Made by a program: the position numbers and the translations under genes. From the NCBI RefSeq assembly GCF_009690845.1, contig NZ_VWSJ01000034.1, forward strand, positions 1 to 41,157: DNA of 41,157 bases. Direction: 5' to 3'. Source of the stretch: Campylobacter portucalensis (GTDB lineage: Bacteria; Campylobacterota; Campylobacteria; Campylobacterales; Campylobacteraceae). The number at the start of each line of letters is the position of its first letter. The stretch's first letter is position 1. The notes beneath the pieces are model-generated. The model ran no database searches, was not told the DNA's origin, and saw only the letters and a program-made list of their open reading frames with translations. Shown here piece after piece: positions 1-8,818 of this stretch.

Positions 1-114
1 GAAATTTATTCTGTTTTATTTAAGGGTTGGATAAAGTGGATTTTTTGTAAAGATATTTAAAATTTTTTATGAATTTAGTATTGATAAATATCGTATTTTG
101 TTATGATTTCATAA
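1..114. repeat. Left arm of 114-bp terminal inverted repeat
   Basis: The first 114 bases are the reverse complement of bases 41044-41157, with one mismatch (position 23 against 41135). The arm covers the last 13 codons of the ABC ATPase gene, stop codon included, plus 74 bp downstream. Identity stops abruptly at 115. Both arms reach the window edge, so the true repeat may be longer than what is visible. Confidence 0.95.
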
Positions 115-785
115 ATCATATTTTTTTGTTTTTCTAAATTATCAACACCTTTTATTTCAAATATCTTTTTTATGGTCGCAGGTCTTCCTGATAATATATA
201 TACTATATCGCATAAATGCAAAACTTCTTCGATATCGTGGCTGATAATTAAACTAGTTAAGTTCATCTTATTTTTTATATCTAAAAACCACTTATGTATT
301 TCGTGTTTGGTAAAATAATCTAATGCCGAAAAAGGTTCATCCAAAAGTACTATATCATCACTAAACATATATGTTCTAAGAAGTGCTGCTCTTTGTCTTT
401 CTCCACCAGATAGTGAATTTGGATATTTATTTTCTAAACCTTTTAGGCCAAAAATTTCTAGTTTTGATTCTATTTTTTCTTTTATATATTTTTTGCTTTT
501 TTTTTGTATCACCAAAGGCAGTGCAATATTATTATATACAGTTTTAAAAGGAAGCAATAGATCTTTTTGCAACATATAGCTTATTTTGATATTTTTATCA
601 TATATTATTTCACCCGATGTTTGTTTTAATAAGCCCGCTATTATATTAAATAATGTACTTTTACCTATTCCGCTAGGTCCAATCACTCCTATTGTTTCGC
701 CTTTTTTAACGCTTAAATTTATATCTTTTAGTATCTCTTTATCATCAAATTTATGGCATATGTTTTTAATATTCAAGATAGTCAT
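75..785 (-). CDS. ABC transporter ATP-binding protein, ThiZ-like (thiamine precursor/nitrate/taurine family)
   Basis: A 236-residue ATPase that should power the importer formed with the permease and binding protein encoded just upstream. Walker A is GPSGIGKS at residues 36-43, the ABC signature LSGGERQ at 125-131, Walker B VLLDEP at 146-151 and the switch histidine H183. Full length for the SsuB/TauB/ThiZ subfamily. It overlaps the 3' end of the binding-protein gene by 20 bp, so the two are co-transcribed. A GGAG-type ribosome site lies upstream of the ATG. Its last 13 codons are duplicated at the other end of the window. The substrate is inferred from the binding protein; the ATPase alone cannot tell thiamine precursors from sulfonates or nitrate. 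Confidence 0.88.
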   Translation of the reverse strand: MTILNIKNICHKFDDKEILKDINLSVKKGETIGVIGPSGIGKSTLFNIIAGLLKQTSGEIIYDKNIKISYMLQKDLLLPFKTVYNNIALPLVIQKKSKKYIKEKIESKLEIFGLKGLENKYPNSLSGGERQRAALLRTYMFSDDIVLLDEPFSALDYFTKHEIHKWFLDIKNKMNLTSLIISHDIEEVLHLCDIVYILSGRPATIKKIFEIKGVDNLEKQKNMIYEIITKYDIYQY

Positions 786-1725
786 TATTCATTCCTTCTC
801 CGCTTTTCATTTTTTTGTCTATAAGTTTATTTTCATATAGCCAATTATAAAAATCATCCCATCTTTTTTTATCTATATATCCAAATTTACCGTTTTCATC
901 AAGATATTGTGTTGATATAAATTCTTGACTTAAATATATTAAATTCTTATCTGTTTCTGGAGCATTTTTTATGAAAATATCTGCTGCTTCTTTGTGATTT
1001 TTAGCTGCAAATTCATAGCCTTTTTTTATTGCAGATAAAATTTTTTTAGCTAATTTCGGATTTTCTTTTAAAAATGTTTTATTTGCTATTATTACTGGTG
1101 AATAATAGTCAAATTTTGGCTCAAAATCCCTTAAAAAGAAAAAATTGGTTTCAACGTTTTTTAGTTTTGAGTTCATATAATCCCACCCATAAAATGCCAT
1201 AATATAATCAAATAAATTCATCTTCAATGCAGTTACTGCATCTGTTGATTCTCCTGGTATAAATTTAATATCATCTCCTACGATATGCTTAATAATCGCA
1301 TCATCAATCTTATCATCCCAAGTGGAAAATCTAAGCCCATTTAAATCACTAGGTTTTTTTATATCATCTTTTCTTAGACTCATTATGCCCATTGTATTGT
1401 GTTGTAAAATGGCAGCGACAGCTATTATATCTGCACCTTTATTTAAATATTTAACTAAATTTGGTTGAAAATGAATACCAAATTCCGCTCTTTTTGCAGC
1501 CACTATCTTTGCAGCACTATCTTCTGCAGGTTGAACTATATTTACCTTTATCCCTAATTCTTTAAAATACCCTTTTTCTTTTGCGACAAATAGCCCTGTA
1601 TGATTAGTATTTGGAACCCAATCTAGCACAAAAGTAATCTCTTTTAAATTTGATTTTTGTTCATCTTTTTCTTTGCAACCTATAATAAACATAAATGCAA
1701 TTATAAATATTAAAATTTTTCTCAT
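766..1725 (-). CDS. ABC transporter substrate-binding lipoprotein, ThiY/NMT1-like
   Basis: A 319-residue periplasmic binding protein of the NMT1/THI5-like family. The stretch LDWVPNTNHTGLF at residues 34-46 is the hallmark of ThiY-type proteins that bind formylaminopyrimidine or related HMP precursors. The N terminus is a lipoprotein signal with the lipobox FIIGC ending at C17, so the mature protein is probably anchored by a lipidated cysteine. The start has an AGGAG site 5-6 nt upstream. It is the middle gene of a permease, binding protein, ATPase operon. ThiL, which acts late in thiamine pyrophosphate synthesis, lies about 2.3 kb away, which fits a thiamine role but does not prove it. Binding of another small pyrimidine or amine is possible. 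Confidence 0.85.
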   Translation of the reverse strand: MRKILIFIIAFMFIIGCKEKDEQKSNLKEITFVLDWVPNTNHTGLFVAKEKGYFKELGIKVNIVQPAEDSAAKIVAAKRAEFGIHFQPNLVKYLNKGADIIAVAAILQHNTMGIMSLRKDDIKKPSDLNGLRFSTWDDKIDDAIIKHIVGDDIKFIPGESTDAVTALKMNLFDYIMAFYGWDYMNSKLKNVETNFFFLRDFEPKFDYYSPVIIANKTFLKENPKLAKKILSAIKKGYEFAAKNHKEAADIFIKNAPETDKNLIYLSQEFISTQYLDENGKFGYIDKKRWDDFYNWLYENKLIDKKMKSGEGMNNDYLEY

Positions 1726-1741
1726 TTTTATCTCCTGTTGT

Positions 1742-2470
1742 TTAATATTTTATTATTTTTTTCTCTAATTTATCTATTAAATTCATTAAAATTAAACTAA
1801 GAAAGCTTATTAGAAATATTACTGCAAACATCTTATCTATAGCAAATGCTTTTTTTACTCTAGTCATATAGACACCCAGTCCATAATATCCACCTAGCCA
1901 CTCTGCTATTACAGCAGAAATCAATGCATAAGACATTGAAACTTTCAAACCCGATAAAAAATATCTAAATGAACTTGGTATTTTTAAGTGTTTGTAAATT
2001 TGAAATTTACTAGCACCCATTGATTTAAATAAATTTAAACTATCTTTATCTATTGATTTATATCCCTCTAATAAAGAGACTAAAAGTGGAAAAAATGTAG
2101 ATAAAATGACTAACACAATTTTAGGCTTCATATAATACCCAAGCCATATTATGAGCAATGGAGCAATTGCGACAGTCGGTATGGTTTGGCTAAGTAGGGC
2201 TATTGGATATATTAACTCATACACAATTTTATATCTATCCATAATTAAAGACAGCATAAAGCTAAATATTATAGATATACCAATCCCCAAAAATGCAACC
2301 ATTAGAGTATGATAACTATGCATCAGTAGTAGATTAAAATCAGTAATAAAAGCCTTGATTACATCCAAAGGCGATGGTAAAATTAGTCTATCAATTATAT
2401 TTAAATTTACGAAAATTTCCCAAATAATCAATATAAAATACAGTAATATGTATTTTTTAAAACTTTTCAT
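1742..2470 (-). CDS. ABC transporter permease, ThiX-like (BPD_transp_1)
   Basis: A membrane permease of about 242 residues with six or so hydrophobic segments and a cytoplasmic EAA-type loop around the phrase SMGASKFQIYKHLKIP, typical of the SsuC/TauC/ThiX family. A longer frame begins at 2506, but the ATG at 2470 has an AGGGG ribosome site at a good distance and begins MKSFKKYILL, whereas the ATG at 2506 has none, so I choose 2470. It is the first gene of the importer operon and lies 16 bp from the lipoprotein gene. I looked for a TPP riboswitch upstream and see none. Confidence 0.83.
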   Translation of the reverse strand: MKSFKKYILLYFILIIWEIFVNLNIIDRLILPSPLDVIKAFITDFNLLLMHSYHTLMVAFLGIGISIIFSFMLSLIMDRYKIVYELIYPIALLSQTIPTVAIAPLLIIWLGYYMKPKIVLVILSTFFPLLVSLLEGYKSIDKDSLNLFKSMGASKFQIYKHLKIPSSFRYFLSGLKVSMSYALISAVIAEWLGGYYGLGVYMTRVKKAFAIDKMFAVIFLISFLSLILMNLIDKLEKKIIKY

Positions 2471-2919
2471 ATTTGCCCCTAAATTTACAAACAATAAATT
2501 TCTCATAGCATAATTGCTAGTAGATTTAAATTTACTTATGAAGCAAATGCTATAAATTTATTTGAATTAAATAGACAATGCCTCAAATTTAAAACCATCA
2601 AAGTATCACAGTTACTTTTAATAACGATATTATACTAAAAAATATTATCAATCTTAAATATTTATCAAAAAATTTGCAAATTACCACTTGTGTCATATCG
2701 CTAAATAGTGATTTATTATCCTAAATTTAAAATGAAATCTATTTTTAAATCAATAAATTTCATTAAATCCTATAAAAATTATCTATTTTATAAATTTAAT
2801 TTTACTAAGAAATTTAGTGAGTTTTTTCTTATAGTTTATGGATTATTATTTGAAATAATTTTATAAAACAAAATCTAAAATTATTGTTTTGTTTGATATT
2901 TTAAAGATGAAAGATTTTG
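2471..2919. other. AT-rich intergenic region without a recognisable gene
   Basis: About 450 bp between the importer operon and the yceI-like gene with no convincing reading frame on either strand. It should hold the promoter of the minus-strand importer operon. I see no riboswitch or tRNA. AT content is too high to pick single promoter elements with confidence. Confidence 0.5.
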
Positions 2920-2942
2920 AAGAAGTAGTAAAACTACTTCTT
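2920..2942 (-). terminator. Hairpin after the yceI-like gene, possible terminator
   Basis: A perfect 10-bp stem (AAGAAGTAGT against ACTACTTCTT) with a 3-nt loop begins 4 bp after the stop codon of the minus-strand yceI-like gene. The U-rich run is on the plus-strand side (TTTTATTTATTTT), so as a minus-strand terminator it is imperfect. Confidence 0.45.
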
Positions 2943-2946
2943 TTAT

Positions 2947-3510
2947 TTATTTTGCATTCGCTTCAATTTCGATTTCTAGCTTAACTTCACTTCCAAGAGC
3001 CACACTTGATTCTCCAACACCAAAAGCCGTTCTATCTATTTTTCCTTCTAAAGTAAATCCTATTTTATCGGCTTTATCATTTTTTATTTCTCCTCCAAAA
3101 TCATAATCAAGTGTAATTGGCTTTGTAACACCTTTGATTGTCAAATTTCCTTTAACCTTTCCCTCATCTTGACTCTCTGCGATAAATTCAGTCATTTCAA
3201 ATTTCATTTCTGGAAATTTTTTAGCATCAAAATAGTCTGCTTGTTTTAGATGATTATCTCTGTTATTATTATTTGTATTTACTGAATCAATTGCTATTGT
3301 AGCGTTTAATTTTTTTAATTTTTTTGTATTTTCGTCAAAATCTATATCGCCAGAAAATTTGTTGAAATTTCCCTTAACATTACTAATTTGCATATGTTTG
3401 ATTTTAAAACCAACTTGAGAATGTGCAGTATCGACTACATAATCTTTTGCGTTTGCAAAATTTACGATCAGCAAAGAACTAGCCGCGATTGATAATAAAA
3501 TTTTTTTCAT
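2947..3510 (-). CDS. YceI-family periplasmic protein
   Basis: The protein is 187 residues from the ATG at 3510, which has an AAGGAT ribosome site; the frame extends to 3537 but that start has none. A Sec signal peptide occupies residues 1-21 and ends in ANA. The mature part starts with VDTAHSQVGFKIKHM, the typical opening of YceI proteins, and keeps the family's central F(D)AKKFPEMKFE and late TAFGVG motifs. YceI proteins form a lipocalin-like beta barrel that binds polyisoprenoid lipids; the physiological role is not settled. Single gene with its own upstream gap. Confidence 0.9.
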   Translation of the reverse strand: MKKILLSIAASSLLIVNFANAKDYVVDTAHSQVGFKIKHMQISNVKGNFNKFSGDIDFDENTKKLKKLNATIAIDSVNTNNNNRDNHLKQADYFDAKKFPEMKFEMTEFIAESQDEGKVKGNLTIKGVTKPITLDYDFGGEIKNDKADKIGFTLEGKIDRTAFGVGESSVALGSEVKLEIEIEANAK

Positions 3511-3686
3511 AATAGATCCTTTTCTTAATAAATTCAACGAGTATTTTACATTTATAAATTAAACAAAATTTGTTTTATTTAAATTTTTGATTAAAATTTC
3601 AAGTAAATCTTTGAAATTTAGTAAATTTTAAAAGCTATTTTTATTTTGACTTATTTGTTTTAAAGTTAAATTATAAATTTAATGAT

Positions 3687-4724
3687 TTACAATAAGCCAA
3701 CTTTTAATTTATGACTATCAAAATTTAATCTTTTTCCATCCAAAAGATCTAAAAATTCATTGCTTTTTAATACATAAAAATCATGCAAGCTTCTATTTTT
3801 AACATATTGTAAATCTTTTTTGAGCGTGTCGAACATAAAAAAATCACTCTCATTATTTACTAGTAAAAAATCAGCTCCGCTATCAAAGGCATCAAAAATT
3901 ATATTAGAAGCTACTTTAATAGCTACTTCTTTATCAAATTTATAAATTTCATATCCACAATCTCTTTCTTGAGAGTTGAATTCTTTTAAATTTGCTATTT
4001 TTTTGATAAAATTTCTTGCATCCTTATCGTTATAAACTGCTATATTAAATTGGCTAAAATCAGTTTTAAAATTTTTATTTTTTATATCTGCAAAATTAAC
4101 TATTTTTTGTTTTGAAAAATCTTTTAGATTTAGCATTTTTCTTAAATTTTGAATTATATTTTCTGTGTTAAATGGATCATTTAAAAGAAATTTAGGCTTT
4201 TGATAATAATAAATTTGATCTTTTATGAAATCTAAAATTTTTTCCTTTTTATTAGGAAATTTTTGAATTAAATTATAGGCAAAAACAAATGCAGAATTTC
4301 CTAAAAAATCATCCTTAAAATCTCTAATATCGCTAGAATAAAAAAGAGGTTCTAAATTTAAATAAAAATCTTTTTCATCTAAAATTTCATCTCCTAAATT
4401 TTGACTAAATTCATCAAACACGCCCATAAAATCATCATTGTTTATAATCTCATCTTTTATAGATCTTTTTTCAATTAAAGGAGAAATTTTTATAAAATTT
4501 CCAGTTTTATTTAAAATTTCATTAAAATTTTCATCTAAATTTACTAAACAGTCATTTACTTTTACAAATTTAACACCCTTAAATTCAAAATACGGATCTT
4601 GTTTTTTTATGTCATAAAAAAGCTCTTTTAAGTCCTTAAAATCAGCATTTTTATATATATACGGCTTAAAATAACTTGCCCAATCCATCTTAATATCATA
4701 ACGATAAATTTCAACCTCTAACAT
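3687..4724 (-). CDS. Conserved hypothetical protein, possibly DUF5644/HdrB-like
   Basis: A soluble protein of 345 residues with no signal peptide or membrane segment. The N-terminal 90 residues (MLEVEIYRYD..., FEFKGVKFVKVND) read like a beta-grasp domain similar to the N terminus of succinate dehydrogenase iron-sulfur subunits, but without its cysteines. The C-terminal third has alternating hydrophobic strands and one DCGYEI segment that could be a decayed CCG/HdrB-type domain. This is a weak resemblance to a Campylobacterota family often labelled DUF5644 or HdrB-like. An AAGGAAG site supports the start. It is divergent from thiL, with an 88-bp shared promoter region. Function unknown. Confidence 0.6.
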   Translation of the reverse strand: MLEVEIYRYDIKMDWASYFKPYIYKNADFKDLKELFYDIKKQDPYFEFKGVKFVKVNDCLVNLDENFNEILNKTGNFIKISPLIEKRSIKDEIINNDDFMGVFDEFSQNLGDEILDEKDFYLNLEPLFYSSDIRDFKDDFLGNSAFVFAYNLIQKFPNKKEKILDFIKDQIYYYQKPKFLLNDPFNTENIIQNLRKMLNLKDFSKQKIVNFADIKNKNFKTDFSQFNIAVYNDKDARNFIKKIANLKEFNSQERDCGYEIYKFDKEVAIKVASNIIFDAFDSGADFLLVNNESDFFMFDTLKKDLQYVKNRSLHDFYVLKSNEFLDLLDGKRLNFDSHKLKVGLL

Positions 4725-4796
4725 ATCACTTCCTTTAAAAATTTAAAAAAAATTATATCAAAATTAATCTTATAAAGAGTTTTTAACAAAAATTTA

Positions 4797-4804
4797 TATA
4801 AAAT
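4797..4804 (+). promoter_or_regulatory. -10 box of thiL, placed for a nearly leaderless transcript
   Basis: TATAAAAT ends 8 bp before the thiL ATG, and no ribosome-binding sequence lies between the two. Transcription would start at about 4811-4813, at or next to the ATG. Confidence 0.5.
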
Positions 4805-4812
4805 ACTTTATT

Positions 4813-5625
4813 ATGGATAAAGAAAAATTTATTATTTCGAAATTTGAGAATAAATTTATAGGCGATGATGGCGCTGTGGTTGGAAATTATGTTTATAGTA
4901 AAGATATTTTTTTAGAAAATACACATTTTAAAAGAGGCTGGCTAAGTGATTATGAAATCGGCAAAAAGGCTATGTTAATTAATATTAGCGATATAATCGT
5001 AATGAATGCAGTACCAAAATACGTACTTTTAGGGCTTATGATACCAAGAAATATGGAATTTGCAAAAATAATAGAGCTTAAAAAAGGTATTAAAGAAGTT
5101 TGTGATAAATTTGGAGTTGTGATTATTGGTGGCGATACAGTTGGCTCAAATTTGCTTGGCATTAGTGTTAGCGTTATTGGTTTTAGTAAAAAAGCTATTT
5201 TTAGAAATGCTATGAAAAAGGGCGAGATACTGGCATTTACTGGAAATTTAGGTTCAAGCTTAAAAGGACTTAGAGCCTTACAAAATGGCGGTAAAATCGG
5301 TAAAAATTCAAGATTTAGAAATATTATTTTAAGGGATAAATTTTTCTATAAAGCATCAAAATTTATAAACTCAGCAATGGATATAAGCGATGGTTTAGCT
5401 AGTGATTTACCTAAATTTATTCGAGATAAAAATATAAAATTTCTTAAAAATTTAAGCAAATTTGAGTTTTTAAGTGGCGAGGAGTATGAGATTTTATTTA
5501 GCTTTAATAAAAAGCATAAATTTAGAATAATAAACGAAGCAAAAAGAGCAAGGATAAATTTAAAAATTTTTGGAGAAACGACATATGGAAAATATAAAAA
5601 AAGAGCAAGAAGTTGGCATTTTTAA
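4813..5625 (+). CDS. thiL: Thiamine-monophosphate kinase
   Basis: ThiL phosphorylates thiamine monophosphate to the cofactor thiamine pyrophosphate, using ATP in the cytoplasm. At 270 residues it is shorter than the roughly 320-residue enterobacterial enzyme, as is usual in Campylobacterota. Family motifs are in order: GDDGA at 17-21, DIFLENTHF at 31-39, NISDI at 57-61, GGDT at 106-109, MDISDG at 189-194 and SGEEYEIL at 221-228. The ATG has no ribosome site and lies 8 bp after a TATAAAAT box, so the mRNA is probably leaderless. The last 41 bp overlap truD, which implies coupled translation. Confidence 0.92.
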   Translation: MDKEKFIISKFENKFIGDDGAVVGNYVYSKDIFLENTHFKRGWLSDYEIGKKAMLINISDIIVMNAVPKYVLLGLMIPRNMEFAKIIELKKGIKEVCDKFGVVIIGGDTVGSNLLGISVSVIGFSKKAIFRNAMKKGEILAFTGNLGSSLKGLRALQNGGKIGKNSRFRNIILRDKFFYKASKFINSAMDISDGLASDLPKFIRDKNIKFLKNLSKFEFLSGEEYEILFSFNKKHKFRIINEAKRARINLKIFGETTYGKYKKRARSWHF

Positions 5626-6712
5626 ACCACTTTATGTATTAGATCATACACCTATAAATGCCTATTTTAGCAAAAATTCAGATGATTTTGTGGTAAGAGA
5701 AATTCCTCTTTATGAATTTAGCGGCAATGGTGAGCATTTGATTTTAAATATTGGTAAAAAAGATTTAACTACTTATGAAGCACTTAGAATTTTAAGCGAA
5801 ATTTCTGGAGCAAAGATGCGTGATTTTGGATATGCTGGATTGAAAGATAAAGAAGGCTTTACTACTCAGTTTATCTCAATGCCTAGAAAATTTGAAGAAA
5901 ATTTAAAAAATTTTAGTCATGAAAAGTTAAAAATTTTAAATACAACGACTCATAATAATAAATTAAGAATCGGACATTTAAAGGGGAATGCATTTTTTTT
6001 GCGACTTAAAAAAGTAGATAGTGTTAATGCTTTTAAAATTCAAGAAGCTTTTTTAAATATCGATAAAATAGGCTTTGCGAACTATTTTGGATATCAAAGA
6101 TTTGGTAAATTTGGGGATAATGCAAAACAGGGAGAGGATATTTTAAAAAACAAATTAAAGATTAAAAATCCTAAAATTAAAGATTTTTTAATTTCTGCTT
6201 ATCAAAGTGAGCTTTTCAATAAGTGGCTTAGCAAGAGAGTAGAAATTTCTAAATTTATACGAGATTTTAGCCCTAAAGAGATAAAAGAAATTTATAAATT
6301 TAGCGATTTGGATATAAAAAAATTAAAAAATCAGGATAGTTTTTTTAAAATTTTAAGTGGTGATGTGCTTGGGCATTATCCGTTTGGCAAACTATTTTTA
6401 TGTGAAAATTTAGAGGATGAAATAAATAGATTTAAAAATAGAGATACTACTGTATGTGGGCTTTTGGTTGGTAAAAAATCATTTCGAAGTATTAATTTAG
6501 CTAAAAATTTAGAGGATGAAATTTATAAAAATGCTTATGAGTATGAAAATTTAATGAGTGGTGGAAGGAGATTTGCTTGGAGTTATTTAAAAAATGCAAA
6601 TTTAAAGTACAATCCACAAACAGCACAAGTTAATTTATCATTTGAGCTTGATAAGGGAAGTTATGCAACTGTGATTTTAGAAGAAATTTTGCACAAAAAT
6701 ATTTTTGATTAA
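5585..6712 (+). CDS. truD: tRNA pseudouridine(13) synthase TruD
   Basis: TruD converts U13 of certain tRNAs to pseudouridine. The 375-residue protein carries the signature [12 protein letters not shown] with the catalytic aspartate at about D88, followed by the NYFGYQRFG segment (near residue 160) and the C-terminal SGRR-like motif [10 protein letters not shown] start it at the ATG at 5585, which has GGAGA 8 nt upstream, rather than the TTG at 5570 that falls on the ribosome site itself. The gene overlaps the end of thiL; the thiL-truD pair is also adjacent in C. jejuni. The RNase P RNA follows with its own promoter. Confidence 0.93.
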   Translation: MENIKKEQEVGIFKPLYVLDHTPINAYFSKNSDDFVVREIPLYEFSGNGEHLILNIGKKDLTTYEALRILSEISGAKMRDFGYAGLKDKEGFTTQFISMPRKFEENLKNFSHEKLKILNTTTHNNKLRIGHLKGNAFFLRLKKVDSVNAFKIQEAFLNIDKIGFANYFGYQRFGKFGDNAKQGEDILKNKLKIKNPKIKDFLISAYQSELFNKWLSKRVEISKFIRDFSPKEIKEIYKFSDLDIKKLKNQDSFFKILSGDVLGHYPFGKLFLCENLEDEINRFKNRDTTVCGLLVGKKSFRSINLAKNLEDEIYKNAYEYENLMSGGRRFAWSYLKNANLKYNPQTAQVNLSFELDKGSYATVILEEILHKNIFD

Positions 6713-6747
6713 ATTTATATTTCATCTAAAATTTATTAAAATTTAGC

Positions 6748-6753
6748 TAAAAT
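6748..6753 (+). promoter_or_regulatory. -10 box of the RNase P RNA gene
   Basis: TAAAAT lies 7-12 bp before the predicted 5' end of the RNA at about 6760, behind an AT-rich stretch typical of Campylobacter sigma-70 promoters. Confidence 0.5.
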
Positions 6754-6759
6754 ACGAGC

Positions 6760-7075
6760 TTTGGTGTGATGAGTAATCGCGTGAAAACGAGGAAAGTCCG
6801 AGCTGCTTTAAGACAGGGTTCCATCTAACGGATGGCTAGGGTAACCTAAGGGATAGTGCAACAGAAAGCAAACTACTGCAAATGCAGAAAAGGTGAAACG
6901 GTAGAGTAAGAGCCTACCAGCGTTTTTGGCAACATTAACGGCTATGTAAACCCAACTCGCAGCAAGAAGGGGCGGTTTAGTCTTATATAAAACCCTTCGC
7001 TTGAGCTAAATTGCAAAATTTAGCCTAGATAAATGATTACTTGAAAAACAGAACTCGGCTTATAGTTACACCAAA
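6760..7075 (+). ncRNA. rnpB: RNase P RNA (M1 RNA)
   Basis: The catalytic RNA of RNase P, which matures tRNA 5' ends. The conserved 5' core GAGGAAAGTCCGAGC, the AGGGTTCC and GTGCAACAGAAAGCAAAC segments, the central GAAACGG, and the 3' core ACAGAACTCGGCTTAT all appear in the right order. The ends pair as TTTGGTGT (6760-6767) with ACACCAAA (7068-7075), forming helix P1. About 316 nt, a normal type A size. The exact ends come from that pairing. Confidence 0.95.
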
Positions 7076-7110
7076 ATTCTTTATTAAATGAGATAGATTA
7101 AAATTAAAAA

Positions 7111-7142
7111 TTTGTATAATATTAATTTTTATATTATACAAA
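7111..7142 (+). promoter_or_regulatory. Perfect 12-bp dyad in the promoter of the oxidoreductase operon, candidate operator
   Basis: TTTGTATAATAT (7111-7122) and ATATTATACAAA (7131-7142) are exact reverse complements separated by 8 bp. The right arm ends 6 bp before the likely -10 box at 7149. It could be a binding site for a dimeric regulator, or the terminator hairpin of rnpB, although no T run follows it. Confidence 0.5.
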
Positions 7143-7148
7143 TCATAC

Positions 7149-7154
7149 TATAAT
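7149..7154 (+). promoter_or_regulatory. -10 box of the oxidoreductase operon
   Basis: A perfect TATAAT 24 bp before the ATG at 7179, with an AAGGA ribosome site between them. It probably drives the six-gene run ending with the HIT gene at 11722. Confidence 0.6.
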
Positions 7155-7178
7155 ACAAAAAAATAGTGAAGGAAAAAA

Positions 7179-8129
7179 ATGGAAAATATTTATGATTTAG
7201 TTATAATTGGCGGTGGTCCATGTGGGTTGGCTTCTGTAGTTGAAGCAAAAGTTGCTGGCATTAAAAGTGTTTTATTGCTCGAAAAAGGAACTAATCACTC
7301 TCAAACTATAAGAACTTTTTATAAAGATAATAAAAGAGTTGATAAAGAATATAAAGGCTTAGAGAGTCAAACAAAAGGAAGAGTTAAATTTGAAACAGGC
7401 ACAAAGGAAGACGTTTTAAATTATTTTGATTCTCTTTTAGATAGTGAAAATATCGATGCTTTTTTTAATACCGAAGTAGAAAAAGTGATAAAAAATGGCG
7501 ATATTTTTGAAATTTATACTTCAAATAAAATCTATAAATCAAAATTTGCAATAATAGCAATTGGCAGAATGGGAAAACCAAATAAGCCTAGTTATAAAAT
7601 TCCTCCATCATTAAATGGAATTGTAAATTTTAATCTTGATAAGTGCGGAAATAATGAGAGAATTTTAGTAGTAGGTGGCGGAAATTCTGCCGTAGAATAT
7701 GCTATTAGTTTATCAAGAACAAATACAGTAACTCTATCTTATAGAAAGATGGAATTTACAAGATTAAATGATATAAATTTAAAAGATATAAAATATGAAG
7801 AAAAATATGGAAATTTAATTCTTAGATTGGGCACTGATGTAGAGAGCTTGGAAAATGAAGAGGGTAAAATTTTAGCTAAATTTAAAGATGGTCGAGAATT
7901 CATTTATGATAGAGTTATTTATGCTATTGGCGGTTCAACACCTGTTGAGTTTTTGAAAAATTCTAATGTTGAGATTGATGATAAAGGAGTTCCTATTGTG
8001 GATGAGTATTGTCAAACAAAAATAAAGGGGCTGTATATAGGCGGAGATTTAATAACAAGAAGTGGTGGTTCTATAGTTTTTGCACTAAATCATTCAAACA
8101 CTATAATAAATCACATTGTAAACAAATAA
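7179..8129 (+). CDS. FAD/NAD(P)-dependent oxidoreductase (YpdA/thioredoxin reductase-like)
   Basis: A 316-residue cytoplasmic flavoprotein. The FAD-binding Rossmann motif GGGPCG sits at residues 11-16, the NAD(P) motif GGGNSAVE in the middle, AIGG further on, and the C-terminal FAD motif GGDL near residue 290. The redox CxxC of thioredoxin reductase is missing, so it is closer to YpdA or ferredoxin-NADP reductase-type proteins that act on another substrate. First gene of an operon: its TAA overlaps the ATG of the methyltransferase gene (TAATG). The palindrome at its promoter suggests regulation. The exact substrate cannot be read from the sequence. Confidence 0.85.
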   Translation: MENIYDLVIIGGGPCGLASVVEAKVAGIKSVLLLEKGTNHSQTIRTFYKDNKRVDKEYKGLESQTKGRVKFETGTKEDVLNYFDSLLDSENIDAFFNTEVEKVIKNGDIFEIYTSNKIYKSKFAIIAIGRMGKPNKPSYKIPPSLNGIVNFNLDKCGNNERILVVGGGNSAVEYAISLSRTNTVTLSYRKMEFTRLNDINLKDIKYEEKYGNLILRLGTDVESLENEEGKILAKFKDGREFIYDRVIYAIGGSTPVEFLKNSNVEIDDKGVPIVDEYCQTKIKGLYIGGDLITRSGGSIVFALNHSNTIINHIVNK

Positions 8130-8818
8130 TGCTTATATATCAATTAAAAGATGGATATAGATACAATAGTGATACGATAATGCTTTATGATTTTGCTCTT
8201 AGCTTAAAACCTAAGGGCGAAATTTTAGAAGTAGGGGCTGGTTCTGGCGTGCTTGGGCTTTTATTAAAACGAGATTTAAAAGATATAAATTTAACTTTGA
8301 TGGATATACAAGAGCAAAATATAATTCTTTGCAAAAAAAATGCTTTAGAAAATGGTCTGGAGTGCAAAATTTTACATGCTGATTTTAGTAATTTTAAGTC
8401 ATCAAAAAGATTTGATTTTATAGTTTCAAATCCACCTTTTTATCATGATGGCGTTATAAAAAGCAAAAATTCTCACATCAATATAAGCAGATATGCATCA
8501 AATTTAAGCTTAGAAATTTTAATATCAAATTCAAATTCTCATCTAAAGCCACATGGTTCGATTATATTTTGCTATGATGCCAAGCAAATTATGGACGTGA
8601 TTTATGTTTTGCGTAAAAATAAATTTTGTTTAACTAAGTTGAAATTTATACATCCAAAAAGCAAAAAAAGTGCAAAAATTGCATTAATTGAAGCAAAAAA
8701 AAGTTCAAAATCTCTGTGTGAAGTGTTGGAGAGTTTTTATTTAAATGATGATTTTGGATACACAAAAGAGGCTGACTTAATATTTAAAAATCTAAATTTA
8801 AAGAGTCAAAATGTGTGA
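8129..8818 (+). CDS. SAM-dependent methyltransferase, TrmN6-like
   Basis: A 229-residue class I methyltransferase that starts at the ATG overlapping the previous stop; the frame is open further upstream, but that part is the oxidoreductase coding region in another phase. The SAM motif EVGAGSGVLG is at 34-43, the acidic end of strand 2 at D59, and the N6-adenine-type catalytic motif VSNPPF at 99-104. Its opening (QLKDGYRYNSDTIMLYDF) matches the TrmN6/YfiC group, which methylates A37 of tRNA-Val1(cmo5UAC); C. jejuni has a relative in the same neighbourhood. The RNA target is inferred. It overlaps the next gene by 8 bp. Confidence 0.82.
   Translation: MLIYQLKDGYRYNSDTIMLYDFALSLKPKGEILEVGAGSGVLGLLLKRDLKDINLTLMDIQEQNIILCKKNALENGLECKILHADFSNFKSSKRFDFIVSNPPFYHDGVIKSKNSHINISRYASNLSLEILISNSNSHLKPHGSIIFCYDAKQIMDVIYVLRKNKFCLTKLKFIHPKSKKSAKIALIEAKKSSKSLCEVLESFYLNDDFGYTKEADLIFKNLNLKSQNV

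Noticed and set aside
2471-2700. TPP riboswitch in front of the ThiXYZ-like operon
   Set aside because: I looked on the minus strand for the CTGAGA and ACCTGATCTGGATAATGCCAGCG-type blocks and found neither; the leader is plain AT-rich sequence.
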